A stretch of DNA of 64,000 nucleotides from CAWFPR01 sp963817635. GTDB lineage: Bacteria; Acidobacteriota; Vicinamibacteria; Vicinamibacterales; 2-12-FULL-66-21. The stretch spans positions 124,001 through 188,000 of the forward strand of contig CAWFPR010000032.1 of NCBI GenBank assembly GCA_963817635.1. Reading direction: 5' to 3'. Shown here piece after piece: positions 1-9,544 of the stretch (the first letter of the stretch is position 1; every line of letters starts with the position of its first letter). The notes under the pieces are model-generated. The model saw only the letters and a list, made by a program, of their open reading frames with translations, was not told where the DNA came from and searched no databases. Both the position numbers and the translations under genes were made by a program.

Positions 1-1
1 T

Positions 2-604
2 GTGTCCACCGATCCGATGATCGTGCTGGCGCGTTCGCTCGAGGCGGACGCCCAGGCGGTGACGAAACGCTACCAGGACGAAGTGACCAACGTGCAGGCC
101 GTGGCCTACCCGAAGATCGGACAGGCCGTGTTCGCGGTCGATGGCGCCAAAGCGTATCCGGACGCCACCGGTACCCTGCGGCTCTCGTACGGCACCGTCA
201 AGGGTTACCAGGAAGGCACCGCGAAGATCCCGCCGTACACGAATTTCGCGGGCCTCTTCGCGCGCTCGATGGCGCACGACGGGCAGCCGCCGTACGACCT
301 GGCGCCGAGCTGGGTTGCCGCGAAGGACACGCTCGCCCTCGCCACGCCGTTCGACTTCGTCAGCACGAACGACATCGTCGGCGGCAACAGCGGGTCGGCG
401 GTCGTCAACCGGAAGGGTGAACTGGTGGGGCTGATCTTCGACGGCAACATCGAGTCGCTGCCGGGCTATTTCTATTACGACGAGGTCGTCAACCGCGCCG
501 TGTCGGTCGATTCGCGCGCGATCATCGAAGCGCTGGGCAAGGTCTACAAGGCGCAGCGCCTCGTCGATGAGATGACCACGGCCCGGCAGTCGGGCACCCG
601 GTAG
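2..604 (+). CDS. S46-family serine peptidase (dipeptidyl-peptidase), C-terminal part
   Basis: The frame is open from the first bases, so the gene begins outside the window and about 200 C-terminal residues are visible. The run NDIVGGNSGSAVVN contains the GNSGS serine motif of the S46 family (DPP7/DPP11 type), followed by VGLIFDGNIESLPG, which is also typical of that family. These enzymes are periplasmic or surface exopeptidases that release dipeptides from peptides. Nothing can be said about the signal peptide or the N-terminal catalytic His and Asp, which lie upstream. A GC-rich hairpin follows the stop. The family call is confident; substrate preference is not readable from this end. Confidence 0.9.
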   Translation: MSTDPMIVLARSLEADAQAVTKRYQDEVTNVQAVAYPKIGQAVFAVDGAKAYPDATGTLRLSYGTVKGYQEGTAKIPPYTNFAGLFARSMAHDGQPPYDLAPSWVAAKDTLALATPFDFVSTNDIVGGNSGSAVVNRKGELVGLIFDGNIESLPGYFYYDEVVNRAVSVDSRAIIEALGKVYKAQRLVDEMTTARQSGTR

Positions 605-612
605 GACCGGGG

Positions 613-642
613 GAGGCACGGACCCGCCAGGGTTCGTGCCTC
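613..642 (+). terminator. hairpin after the S46 peptidase
   Basis: Arms 613-625 and 630-642 pair over 13 positions, including one G-T pair, around a 4-nt loop (GCCA). It sits 9 nt after the stop codon. There is no real T-tract, only TCTCTC, so its strength as an intrinsic terminator is uncertain. Confidence 0.5.
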
Positions 643-701
643 TCTCATCCGAACGCCGCCTGCGCCGTCGCCCTCATCGATCGGCTCACCCATCTTCCGG
701 C

Positions 702-872
702 TCACCCATCTTCGTCGCCTGCGCCCGGCGGAGCGTCCCGCGCCGAAAGCGCCGGCGTCTGACCGCAGCATCCCGCCGCCATGCACTCGTCACAGAGCGT
801 CAGGCCGCACAGCGCGCAGCTGTCGAACAGATCCGCGCCGGCCGGACCGGCGCCGCATCGCTCGCACTGCAT
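702..872 (-). CDS. small Cys-rich zinc-ribbon-like protein (56 aa)
   Basis: This 56-residue protein starts MQCERCGAG and has eight cysteines, mostly in CxxC-type pairs (CERC, CALC, CDEC) followed by a CC pair, a pattern expected for a small zinc-binding ribbon. The tail is Asp/Gly-rich and probably disordered. The ATG at 872 lies 14 nt after the peroxiredoxin stop on the same strand. GTG codons closer to, or overlapping, that stop are alternative starts, so the two genes are probably co-translated. Too short for a family assignment. The close coupling to a peroxiredoxin suggests, by inference only, a thiol- or metal-related role. Confidence 0.6.
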   Translation of the reverse strand: MQCERCGAGPAGADLFDSCALCGLTLCDECMAAGCCGQTPALSARDAPPGAGDEDG

Positions 873-886
873 CACGGACACCTGCG

Positions 887-1426
887 TCACCGCTTCGGCA
901 CGTGCAGTTCGTCGAGTTTCGCAATCATGTCCGCCGCCGAGCTTGCCGGCTTGACCGCCTTGTCGATGGCGGCGATGCGGCCGTCCTTGTCGATGTAGAA
1001 GGTCCACCGGTTGGCGACGCCGCGCGGACCCAGCACGCCGTACGCGGTCGCGACCGACTTGTCCGTGTCGCTGAGCAGCGGAAAGTCAGCGTCGTGAGCC
1101 TCGGCGAACGCCTTGTTCCCCTGTTCGCCCTCGATCGGGTCAACGCTGGCCATGAAGTACGCGACGTCGAACTTCCGGATGTCGGCGCTGTTTTCCGCGA
1201 GCGACTTGCACTCGATCGTGCAGCCCGAGGTGAAGGCCTTCGGGAACCAGGCAATCACCACGGCCTGCTTCCCGCGGTAGTCGGCGAGCTTGTGCACCTT
1301 GCCGTCCGTTCCCGGCAGGGAAAAATCCGGGGCCTTGTCGCCCACTTTGAGTTCCGTTGTCATCTGCGCCACGACGCCTCCACTGAGAACCGCCATCAGA
1401 CCCACAGTCGCGAGTGCTCGTCCCAT
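887..1426 (-). CDS. peroxiredoxin of the AhpC/TSA (BCP-like) family, secreted or anchored
   Basis: A 179-residue thiol peroxidase that reduces hydroperoxides. After a hydrophobic N-terminal stretch (residues 4-20, a likely signal peptide) comes the redoxin fold: VGDKAPDFSLPGTDG, then WFPKAFTSGCTIEC with the peroxidatic Cys at 69 and a second Cys at 73, then the conserved SVDP and FPLLSD runs. The Cys spacing resembles BCP-like enzymes in which the resolving Cys lies in the same helix. The start is supported by AGGAGG a few bases upstream of the ATG. A small zinc-ribbon gene follows closely. Export would place it in the periplasm; the in vivo reductant is not evident. Confidence 0.9.
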   Translation of the reverse strand: MGRALATVGLMAVLSGGVVAQMTTELKVGDKAPDFSLPGTDGKVHKLADYRGKQAVVIAWFPKAFTSGCTIECKSLAENSADIRKFDVAYFMASVDPIEGEQGNKAFAEAHDADFPLLSDTDKSVATAYGVLGPRGVANRWTFYIDKDGRIAAIDKAVKPASSAADMIAKLDELHVPKR

Positions 1427-1565
1427 TCTGCCTCCTGCTCCGACTTAAGGACGCTGCCGCGATGGTTTTGGGTTCAGGGAGTCGTGCTCAGCCGGCGGCC
1501 GAACTGAAGCACGAGCGACGGAGGCGGCCGTCGACCGGCTCCAGGACCTTCCGGTGCGGGGCGAC

Positions 1566-1594
1566 TCGACTTTTCAGGGCCTGCCCGGTATAAT
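1566..1594 (+). promoter_or_regulatory. sigma-70-type promoter of tRNA-Leu
   Basis: TCGACT at 1566-1571 (4 of 6 to the -35 consensus), a 17-bp spacer and a perfect TATAAT at 1589-1594. Expected transcription start is near 1601, about 29 nt before the mature tRNA. Confidence 0.6.
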
Positions 1595-1629
1595 CACGGT
1601 TTCTGGCCAAGGACGTAACCCCTCTTCGT

Positions 1630-1716
1630 GCGGAAGTGGCGGAACTGGCAGACGCGCAAGCCTCAGGAGCTTGTTACCGCAAGGTAGTGGAGGTTCAAAT
1701 CCTCTCTTCCGCACCA
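1630..1716 (+). tRNA. tRNA-Leu(CAG)
   Basis: An 87-nt class II tRNA. The acceptor stem GCGGAAG (1630-1636) pairs with CTTCCGC (1706-1712), followed by discriminator A and an encoded CCA. The anticodon stem CAAGC/GCTTG holds the loop CTCAGGA with anticodon CAG, reading CUG leucine codons. A long variable arm and a T-loop TTCAAAT are present. No competing gene on either strand is convincing here. Confidence 0.97.
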
Positions 1717-1917
1717 GCCTCGCTCTCGAATCCAGTGCGAAGGCTGTCCGCCGTAGCGGCGCAGCCGCGGCAGGCGGATCTCATCCTTCGTATTCAGCCG
1801 CTGCAGCTACGGCTGGCAGCCACGCCGGTCGCGTCGCGTAGCGCGTCGGGGCTCGCTATGGCACGCCGCCTGCCTCCTGAGCCTTTCCGTTCGCAAGCCA
1901 TTCCGTGCTGCGCCAGC

Positions 1918-2496
1918 CTACTTTCCCGGTCGCGGCCGCGGACGGCTGGCGTCGCCGTCGAACTCGACGCGCTTCGCGGGTTGGCCCGGTCCGACGCGGC
2001 CGATACGAATCCCTGCGCGCGCGTAGGCCTCCGGGCGCACCGGCGCGCCGAACATGCCGCGCAGCATCGAGAGCTGGCCCACGTGCGTCAACGCGTCGGC
2101 GATCGGTCCCTGGAAGATCGTGTCCGCGCCATAGGCGTTGGCTGGCGGCGAGCCGAGCGCCCGATCGAGCGCCCGCAGGCGCCTGAAGAAGCGCCGCGAG
2201 GCAGCGTCCCAGTCCTCCACGGGCTGCGGCTGCCACCGATACTCGCCGCGCGCCAGCCGCTCGGCCCACGCCAGCAGATCGCCGAGGTGCGACAGGATCT
2301 CGAGCGGCGTGCGGCTCGCGTCCGACGCGCGGAAGTCGGCAAAGCCCTCCGGCGGCTCACGCAGCACCTTCTCGGCGCGATACGCGAGGGTCGCGACCGT
2401 GTGCCGGAGGAGCTGCCGCGGCGACCGGATATTCTGTGACACGATCCTCTTCGCGTTCGATGTCTTTCGAACCGTCTTCTTCGATGTCCCCGCCAT
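1918..2496 (-). CDS. DinB-family protein
   Basis: A 192-residue protein with a Lys/Arg-rich N-terminus followed by a DinB/YfiT-like four-helix bundle: a first helix around RQLLRHTVATLAYRAEKVL, LEILSHLGDLLAWAERLARG, and a late helix IADALTHVGQLSMLRGMFG with a His in the position of a usual metal ligand. DinB-like proteins are often metal-dependent thiol S-transferases or of unknown function. The frame stays open 60 codons upstream, but that part only translates a tandem repeat, so the ATG at 2496 is preferred. It is divergent from sppA. Substrate unknown. Confidence 0.8.
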   Translation of the reverse strand: MAGTSKKTVRKTSNAKRIVSQNIRSPRQLLRHTVATLAYRAEKVLREPPEGFADFRASDASRTPLEILSHLGDLLAWAERLARGEYRWQPQPVEDWDAASRRFFRRLRALDRALGSPPANAYGADTIFQGPIADALTHVGQLSMLRGMFGAPVRPEAYARAGIRIGRVGPGQPAKRVEFDGDASRPRPRPGK

Positions 2497-2558
2497 GTGT
2501 CTCTCCGTTGAGCCGCCCGAGCCCCGAGCGCCGAGCGCCGAGCGCCGCGTTTGAAGCG

Positions 2559-2564
2559 TATACT
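2559..2564 (+). promoter_or_regulatory. candidate -10 box upstream of sppA
   Basis: TATACT, placed so that transcription would start near 2571. The 36-bp repeats would then lie inside a roughly 125-nt sppA leader. No convincing -35 element is seen 17 bp upstream. Confidence 0.35.
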
Positions 2565-2567
2565 GAA

Positions 2568-2673
2568 AGGTCCGCCTTCGCGCTCCAGGCGCTTCGGCGA
2601 GACAGGTCCGCCTTCGCGCTCCAGGCGCTTCGGCGAGACAGGTCCGCCTTCGCGCTCCAGGCGCTTCGGCGGA
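2568..2673 (+). repeat. three tandem copies of a 36-bp hairpin-forming repeat
   Basis: Units begin at 2568, 2604 and 2640 with a period of exactly 36 bp. Each can fold: TCCGCC pairs with GGCGGA (fully only in the third copy, where the first two read GGCGAGA), and inside it GCGC pairs with GCGC around TCCAG, separated by symmetric TTC/TTC mismatches. The array ends about 12 nt before the sppA Shine-Dalgarno sequence. Confidence 0.9.
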
Positions 2674-2697
2674 CAAGTCCGATCAAGGAGGCAACTC

Positions 2698-4449
2698 GTG
2701 GCTGTCAGGCGCGGTGTGTGGCTCGTCCTCATTCTCATCATCGTGGCCATGGCGGTCTCGGCCGCCGGGCTCGTGTTCACGGCGCTGCTCGTGGGCCACG
2801 AGCCGCAGGTCGCCCGCAACTCGACACTGGTGCTGACGGTCAGCGGCGATCTCCAGGAAATGGAACCGGGCGGCGTGATCGGCCAGTTCTTCGAGGCCCC
2901 GCCGACCGTCAGGTCCATCGTCGAGGCGCTGCGCAAGGCGAAGGTCGACGATCGCGTGGCGAGCGTGATCATCCGGCCGACCGGCACGGCTGCGCTCTGG
3001 GGGAAGGTCCAGGAGGTGCGCGATGCGATTGCGGACTTCCGCACCTCGGGCAAGCCCGCCGTGGCGTATCTGGAATACGGCGGCGAGCAGGAGTTCTACC
3101 TCGCGACGGCGTGCGACAAGGTCTTCCTGATGCCCACGGCGTCGCTCGACCTGACCGGCGTCGCCAGCTACGAACTGTTCCTTCGCGGCACGCTGGACCT
3201 GATCGGCGCCTACCCGGATTCCCTGCACATCGGCGACTACAAGACCTACTCGAACACGTTCACCGAGCACACCTACACGCCAGCCCACCGCGAGATGGCC
3301 GAGTCGCTCAACCGGGACCTGTACGAGCAGCTGATCCTCGGACTGGCCGACGGGCGGCACAAGTCGGAAGAGGACGTGCGCACGCTCATCGACCATGGGC
3401 CGTACCTGCCGGAGGATGCCGTTCGCGCGGGACTTGTGGACGAGCTGGCCTACGAGGACGAACTCGACGACAAGGTGCAGCTGGCCGGGGGCAGCAGCCC
3501 GAACTTCCTCCAGCAATCCGACTACCGCCACGTCACCCCGGGCTCGCTCGGTTTGAACAGGGGCCCGCGCATCGCGGTCATCTATGCGAGCGGGATCATC
3601 AGCTCGGGCGAGAGCAACTACGATTCGCCGCAGGGCCAGGTCGTCGGCTCCGATACGCTCGTCGAGTCGCTCCGCAAGGCACGCGCGGACTCGTCGATCC
3701 GCGCGATTATCCTGCGCGTGGACAGCCCCGGAGGCTCCGCGATTGCCTCCGACGTGATCTGGCGCGAGGTGCTGCTGACTCGCGGCGTCAAGCCGGTGAT
3801 CGCCTCGATGTCCGACGTGGCCGCCTCGGGCGGCTACTACATCGCCATGCCGGCGCACTACATCGTCGCCGAGCCCGCGACCCTGACCGGATCGATCGGC
3901 GTCGTCACGATGAAGTACGTGATCGACGGTACCCTGAAGAAGCTCGGCATGAACATGGAAGGCGTATCGAATGGCAGCTTCGCCGATCTCTATTCGCCGG
4001 TGCGCGCGTTCACGCCCGCCGAGCGCGCCAGGATGCAGGAGCTGATGCAGGCGACCTACGACACGTTCGTCGAGAAGGCAGCCTCCGGGCGCAACACTAC
4101 GCCCGAGCGCATCGACGCGATCGGACAGGGGCGCGTCTGGACGGGGCGCCAGGCCCGCCAGATCGGGCTCGTGGACGACCTGGGTGGGCTGGAGCGCGCG
4201 CTGGCCGTCGCCAGACAGCGCGCGAAAATCCCGGCCGACTCCGAGGTGGAGCTGGTCATCTATCCGGGACGCAAGTCGATCTACGACATCGTGCGCAACC
4301 CGTTCGGTGCCAGCTCGGAGTCCGCCGCGATGCTCGGGGCGATGCTGGGGTTCCGCGACGCGCGGGCCATGCAGGCGCTCACGGCGCCCATCCGCGTGTT
4401 TCGCCGCGGCGAGCCGCTGGCGCTCATGCCGAACGTCTTCGTGCGGTAG
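2698..4449 (+). CDS. sppA: signal peptide peptidase SppA, 67-kDa double-domain type
   Basis: A 583-residue S49 serine protease that degrades leftover signal peptides in the cytoplasmic membrane. An N-terminal membrane anchor (about residues 6-30) is followed by two homologous ClpP-like domains, the long form known from E. coli. The general-base Lys is in GDYKTYSN (K182) of the first domain and the nucleophile is in DVAASGGYY (S377) of the second, so both are present. The GTG at 2698 is chosen because AAGGAGG (2685-2691) precedes it by 6 nt. The frame runs further upstream but only through the tandem repeat. Likely a single gene, convergent with the STAS-like gene. Confidence 0.95.
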   Translation: MAVRRGVWLVLILIIVAMAVSAAGLVFTALLVGHEPQVARNSTLVLTVSGDLQEMEPGGVIGQFFEAPPTVRSIVEALRKAKVDDRVASVIIRPTGTAALWGKVQEVRDAIADFRTSGKPAVAYLEYGGEQEFYLATACDKVFLMPTASLDLTGVASYELFLRGTLDLIGAYPDSLHIGDYKTYSNTFTEHTYTPAHREMAESLNRDLYEQLILGLADGRHKSEEDVRTLIDHGPYLPEDAVRAGLVDELAYEDELDDKVQLAGGSSPNFLQQSDYRHVTPGSLGLNRGPRIAVIYASGIISSGESNYDSPQGQVVGSDTLVESLRKARADSSIRAIILRVDSPGGSAIASDVIWREVLLTRGVKPVIASMSDVAASGGYYIAMPAHYIVAEPATLTGSIGVVTMKYVIDGTLKKLGMNMEGVSNGSFADLYSPVRAFTPAERARMQELMQATYDTFVEKAASGRNTTPERIDAIGQGRVWTGRQARQIGLVDDLGGLERALAVARQRAKIPADSEVELVIYPGRKSIYDIVRNPFGASSESAAMLGAMLGFRDARAMQALTAPIRVFRRGEPLALMPNVFVR

Positions 4450-4476
4450 CGTGATGGACGAGATGCACCCTCGTCG

Positions 4477-4704
4477 TCATTCCCGGAGGACGACGCCTCG
4501 CACCTGGAGTCGAGCCACGTAGGCGCGCGCGGAGGCGTCGGCGATGCGCCCATGACGCATGACGATCTCAAGCCGGGCCCGCGGCCCTTCGAGGGCCGGT
4601 CCGCACGCGCGCTCCAGGCCCAGCAGATCGCCGGCCGCCAGATCACCGTCGATGGTCACCACACGACCGCGAGTCGCCGACGTCGTCACTGATATGCGCG
4701 CCAT
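4477..4704 (-). CDS. short STAS-like protein (75 aa)
   Basis: The protein begins MARISVTTSATRG. It contains VVTIDGDLAAGDLLGLERA and ends DASARAYVARLQVRGVVLR, which matches the strand-helix pattern of STAS domains (anti-sigma-factor antagonist family) with a Asp-Ala-Ser near the usual phosphorylation-site turn. It is shorter than a full STAS domain (about 100 aa). A GTG at 4764 would add 20 residues. It lies alone between the sppA stop and the sigma-54 activator gene, with no partner kinase in sight. Function uncertain; the STAS call is by pattern only. Confidence 0.55.
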   Translation of the reverse strand: MARISVTTSATRGRVVTIDGDLAAGDLLGLERACGPALEGPRARLEIVMRHGRIADASARAYVARLQVRGVVLRE

Positions 4705-4842
4705 GTCACGCCATTCGCCATCCGAAAGGCAAACATCGCGCCAGTGCTGCGCTCGGCGATTCACGCGCGCCGGCAGCCGCCGGGCGTCCGATCGGCTGAC
4801 GTACTGACCAAATATCGCGACCGCGGGCGAATCCAGCCGGAA

Positions 4843-6456
<1,614 letters not shown>

Positions 6457-6513
6457 CGCTGCTCTGCTGGTGTCCCCAGTGGCAATATATCGCCATTCCG
6501 GTCGCACTATCTC

Positions 6514-6556
6514 GTCAGTTGTATCGTCGTTTCCCGGTAAATCTAATACAAATGAC
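6514..6556. promoter_or_regulatory. candidate enhancer site: 11-bp inverted repeat
   Basis: GTCAGTTGTAT (6514-6524) and ATACAAATGAC (6546-6556) are reverse complements at 10 of 11 positions, with centres about 32 bp apart, roughly three helical turns. The site lies 35-90 bp before the -24 element of the sigma-54 promoter and directly upstream of the activator gene, as expected for an upstream activator sequence. Confidence 0.6.
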
Positions 6557-6589
6557 TGAAAACAAGCCACTTGCAGTAATGTGCAGCTT

Positions 6590-6605
6590 CGGCACTCCCA
6601 TTGCC
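6590..6605 (+). promoter_or_regulatory. sigma-54 (-24/-12) promoter
   Basis: CGGCACTCCCATTGCC matches the consensus TGGCACGN4TTGCW: the essential GG (6591-6592) and GC (6603-6604) are spaced correctly, and GGCAC and TTGC are intact. Transcription should start near 6616 and read into the secreted protein at 6804. A long leader of about 190 nt would result. Confidence 0.7.
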
Positions 6606-6803
6606 TGAACAGGTGCAGGGGGCGGCGCGATGTGCCGTCATGTCGCAAAGTCCCCAGAGCTCCAGTACGGCTCGACCCGCGCGGTTCACCCGCGACGAAA
6701 CGCGAAGCGCGGCTCGGGGTGGGGCGAAAGGACCGGCGACTGGCGCGCGAATCCGAGTGTGGCTCGTGCGCGATCCAGCGACTCTTCAGGGTGGAGGTGA
6801 GTG

Positions 6804-7364
6804 ATGCGAGCGTTGTTGCGCGTGATTCCGATAGCGATACTGGCCATGGGCTTTGGCGCCATCGAAGTCGGCGCCCAGGAGGCGGGATCGGCCGACACGA
6901 CCCTGCAACTGACGAAGCTGCTCGATGCCCGCCACCTCGACGCGATTGCCGCGCCCGATCCGGACGTCCCCGGACGCGCGATCGCGGCTCTCTACTTTCC
7001 GGGCAGTCAGCTGCTGACGATCCAGGCAGAGTACCCCGTGCCGCGGATGCTCGAACAGCGCATCAAGCGAGGGGAGTTCCGCGACGTTTACATGGACCTC
7101 CAGGGCGCTTCGGCCGTGGACAGCCGGTTCTTCGTGCAGGACATGGAGGCCAATGGCCTTCGGCCGACGTGCGGCGATGACAAGCCATTCGACATCGTTG
7201 CCGAGGGCGGCAGCGCCCAGATTACGTTCGACGGGGACTGGAAGCGTCAGGGGCTGACCGAAGCCGACTACCAGGCGCGCTTCGCAGCCGCTGACGCCCG
7301 CTACAAGCGAATGGTCGACGCGCTTGTTTCGGTGCTCCGGGCCGGCACCTCGGAGCACCCCTGA
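6804..7364 (+). CDS. secreted protein of unknown function, putative sigma-54 target
   Basis: A 186-residue protein with a signal peptide (MRALLRVIPIAILAMGFGAIEVGA, cleavage near residue 24) and a mature part of about 160 residues without recognisable motifs. It has one Cys and many charged residues, including the runs ALYFPGSQLLTIQAEYPVP and DGDWKRQGLTEADYQAR. No family is recognised. The ATG at 6804 has GGAGG (6793-6797) 6 nt upstream; a GTG at 6801 is an alternative. It is divergent from a GAF-type sigma-54 activator and follows a well-formed -24/-12 promoter, so its expression is probably conditional. It is convergent with the PpiD-like gene. Confidence 0.75.
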   Translation: MRALLRVIPIAILAMGFGAIEVGAQEAGSADTTLQLTKLLDARHLDAIAAPDPDVPGRAIAALYFPGSQLLTIQAEYPVPRMLEQRIKRGEFRDVYMDLQGASAVDSRFFVQDMEANGLRPTCGDDKPFDIVAEGGSAQITFDGDWKRQGLTEADYQARFAAADARYKRMVDALVSVLRAGTSEHP

Positions 7365-7372
7365 GCGCCTGA

Positions 7373-9292
7373 TCAGGTCAGGAGCTGTGTCAACACCTGC
7401 CGGTTGATGTCAATCGTCATCCGGTTGCGCGCCTTCGTCATGTAGGCGGCGTAGAAGCGATTGCGGCGCTCGTTCAGGAGCTCGGTGCGCGTGGCCTCGC
7501 GGCCCGCCGCGAGTTCCTCGGCCGTCGGGTCTTTTCGCTCGACGACCTTGAGGATCGCGGCCCCGTTGTCGGTGACGACGGGGTCGCTCACGCTGCCCTG
7601 GGTCAGGGCGAATGCCGCAGCATCGATGGCCGGGCTGGCACCGAGGCTGCCGATGGGCGCCCCGCGGGCGATGAGGTCGGTGTCGATGACCTCGAGTCCC
7701 GCCTTCTTCGCGGCCGCGGCGAAGTCGCCCGTCTTCATCTGCGGCGCGAGGGCCGCGGCACGCTGGCGCGCGGCCTCGACGGCCTTCTGCTTGACGACCT
7801 CTTCCCGCACACGATCCTTGACCTCGTCGAGCGTCGGCACGCGCGCCTCCTGGCGTCCCGTGACCGTGATGAACGCGAAGCCCTGCGGCGTCTGGATCGG
7901 CTCGCTGACTTCGCCGTCCTTCAGATCGAACGCCCTGTCCGTGACGGCGGGGGCCATGCCGATGCCGGTAATGGGTTCCTCACGCGAGAAGAAGTTGGAC
8001 TCGCTTACGACGAGGCCGCGCGGCTTGGCGACGGTGTCGAAATCGCCCGGCGTCTTCAGCTTCGTGGCGATGTCGTCGGCGACGCGTTGCGCTTCGGCCT
8101 GCGCGCGCTCCCACTTCAACTGGTCTTCGATCTGCGCCTTGACCTCGTCGATTGACTTGGTGGTTGCTGGCTTCCTGTCGGTGACCTTGATGATGTGGTA
8201 GCCGTACTGCGTCTTGACGAGATCGCTGATCTGCCCGGGCTTGAGCGCGAAGGCCACCGCGTCGAACTCCGGCACCATCTGCCCCTTGCTGAAGTAGTCG
8301 AGGTCGCCGCCGTGGGACTTGCCCGCGTCTTCCTCCGTGTACTGGTCGGCGAGCTTTGCGAAATCCGCACCCGGCGCCTTGGCCTTCGCCAGGATCTCCT
8401 CGGCGCGCTTCTTGACCTCCGCGTCGTTCTTTCCGTCGGTCTTGAGCAGGATGTGGCTTGCGCGCACCTGTTCGGGCGTCGAGTACTGCTGCTGGTTGTC
8501 TTCGTAGTAGCGCCTGACGTCCTCGGGAGAAATGGTGATGCGGTCGCGGATGGCCTGCATGTCCACGAGCGCGTAGCGGATCTTCCGCTTTTCCGGAATC
8601 TTGAAGTCGTCCTTGTGGGCGTCGAAGTAGGACGCAATCTCGCTGTCGGCGACAGTGACCGAATCCCGGAACTTGTCAGCCGGGAACGAGACGACCGCCA
8701 GCTTCACCTTCTCGTTGCGGCGCTTCAATTCCGCCTGGAGCTCCTGTTCGCCCACCGTGATCCAGTCGGTGAGGGCGCCCTGGAGCTTCTCGATCGTGAT
8801 GCCACGGCGCACCTGTTCTTCGAACTCCTCATGACGCATGGGCGGGTTCTGCATCTGCAGCAGCTGCTCGTAGCGCGCCGTGCCGATGAACCGGCCGTTC
8901 TCCTGGAAGGCGGGAATCGCCAGGATCCGCTGCTGCACCTCCGAGTCGCTGGCCGTGATCCCCAGGCGGCTGGCTTCGGCCATCGCCGTCTCTTCCTCGA
9001 TCATCTGCTGGACGACGCGCTGATCGATGCCGAGCTGTTTGAGGAGCTTTTCGTCGACATTTCCGCCATAGGCCGAGCGGTAGGCCTGCATCTGCTGGCT
9101 GTAGACGCGCCGGAACCGGGCGACCGTGATGCTGCGGCCGTCCACCGTGGCGACCACGTCCTGGCCACTGGCGCCGGCGGCCGGGTTGCGCAGGAAATCC
9201 GGAATGTAGAGAAGGATGAAGGCCAGCACCACAATCGCCAGGCTCCATTTGAGCCAGTTCTTGTGACGCCGCATCCGGTCGAGCATGGTCAT
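7373..9292 (-). CDS. PpiD/SurA-like peptidyl-prolyl isomerase, membrane-anchored foldase
   Basis: A 639-residue periplasmic folding factor. The N-terminus is cytoplasmic and basic, followed by one membrane span (about residues 16-34) and a SurA-type N-domain (DGRSITVARFRRVYSQQM). One canonical parvulin domain spans about residues 270-372 (ASHILLKTDG, GGDLDYFSKGQMVPEFD, YGYHIIKV). Two further degenerate rotamase-like segments follow near 415-490 and 535-590. This organisation is like PpiD, a helper of outer-membrane and secreted protein folding at the Sec translocon. The start is set at the first ATG of MTMLDRM. A second ATG two codons later is equally possible. Confidence 0.9.
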   Translation of the reverse strand: MTMLDRMRRHKNWLKWSLAIVVLAFILLYIPDFLRNPAAGASGQDVVATVDGRSITVARFRRVYSQQMQAYRSAYGGNVDEKLLKQLGIDQRVVQQMIEEETAMAEASRLGITASDSEVQQRILAIPAFQENGRFIGTARYEQLLQMQNPPMRHEEFEEQVRRGITIEKLQGALTDWITVGEQELQAELKRRNEKVKLAVVSFPADKFRDSVTVADSEIASYFDAHKDDFKIPEKRKIRYALVDMQAIRDRITISPEDVRRYYEDNQQQYSTPEQVRASHILLKTDGKNDAEVKKRAEEILAKAKAPGADFAKLADQYTEEDAGKSHGGDLDYFSKGQMVPEFDAVAFALKPGQISDLVKTQYGYHIIKVTDRKPATTKSIDEVKAQIEDQLKWERAQAEAQRVADDIATKLKTPGDFDTVAKPRGLVVSESNFFSREEPITGIGMAPAVTDRAFDLKDGEVSEPIQTPQGFAFITVTGRQEARVPTLDEVKDRVREEVVKQKAVEAARQRAAALAPQMKTGDFAAAAKKAGLEVIDTDLIARGAPIGSLGASPAIDAAAFALTQGSVSDPVVTDNGAAILKVVERKDPTAEELAAGREATRTELLNERRNRFYAAYMTKARNRMTIDINRQVLTQLLT

Positions 9293-9544
9293 GGTTCGGC
9301 AGCCTCGTGCATGGAGGTACGGGGGCACCCGGCGCCACCTCGTACAAACTCTGGAAACGGCCATTATGCCATACCGGTGGCCGCTCTCCGCGCCCGCGCG
9401 CCGCCGGCTTGCCGGGCCCGGGCGCCGGCCCTCGAAACCGCGGACCGCCGAAAGCGCGGGGCGGCGGAGCCTGTGATGTGCTATATTTGCGGTGGATAGA
9501 AGGACTTAGAGGGAATCCACCATTCCAACGGGACGCAGAGCCGA

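Noticed and set aside
2568..2673. Possible CRISPR array
   Set aside because: Three units lie head to tail with no unique spacers, and no cas gene is present. The other arrays in the window also lack spacers.
2497..2676. N-terminal extension of the DinB gene or of sppA through the 36-bp repeats
   Set aside because: The added residues are pure repeat translation, and both genes have better starts (ATG 2496 and the GTG at 2698 with AAGGAGG).
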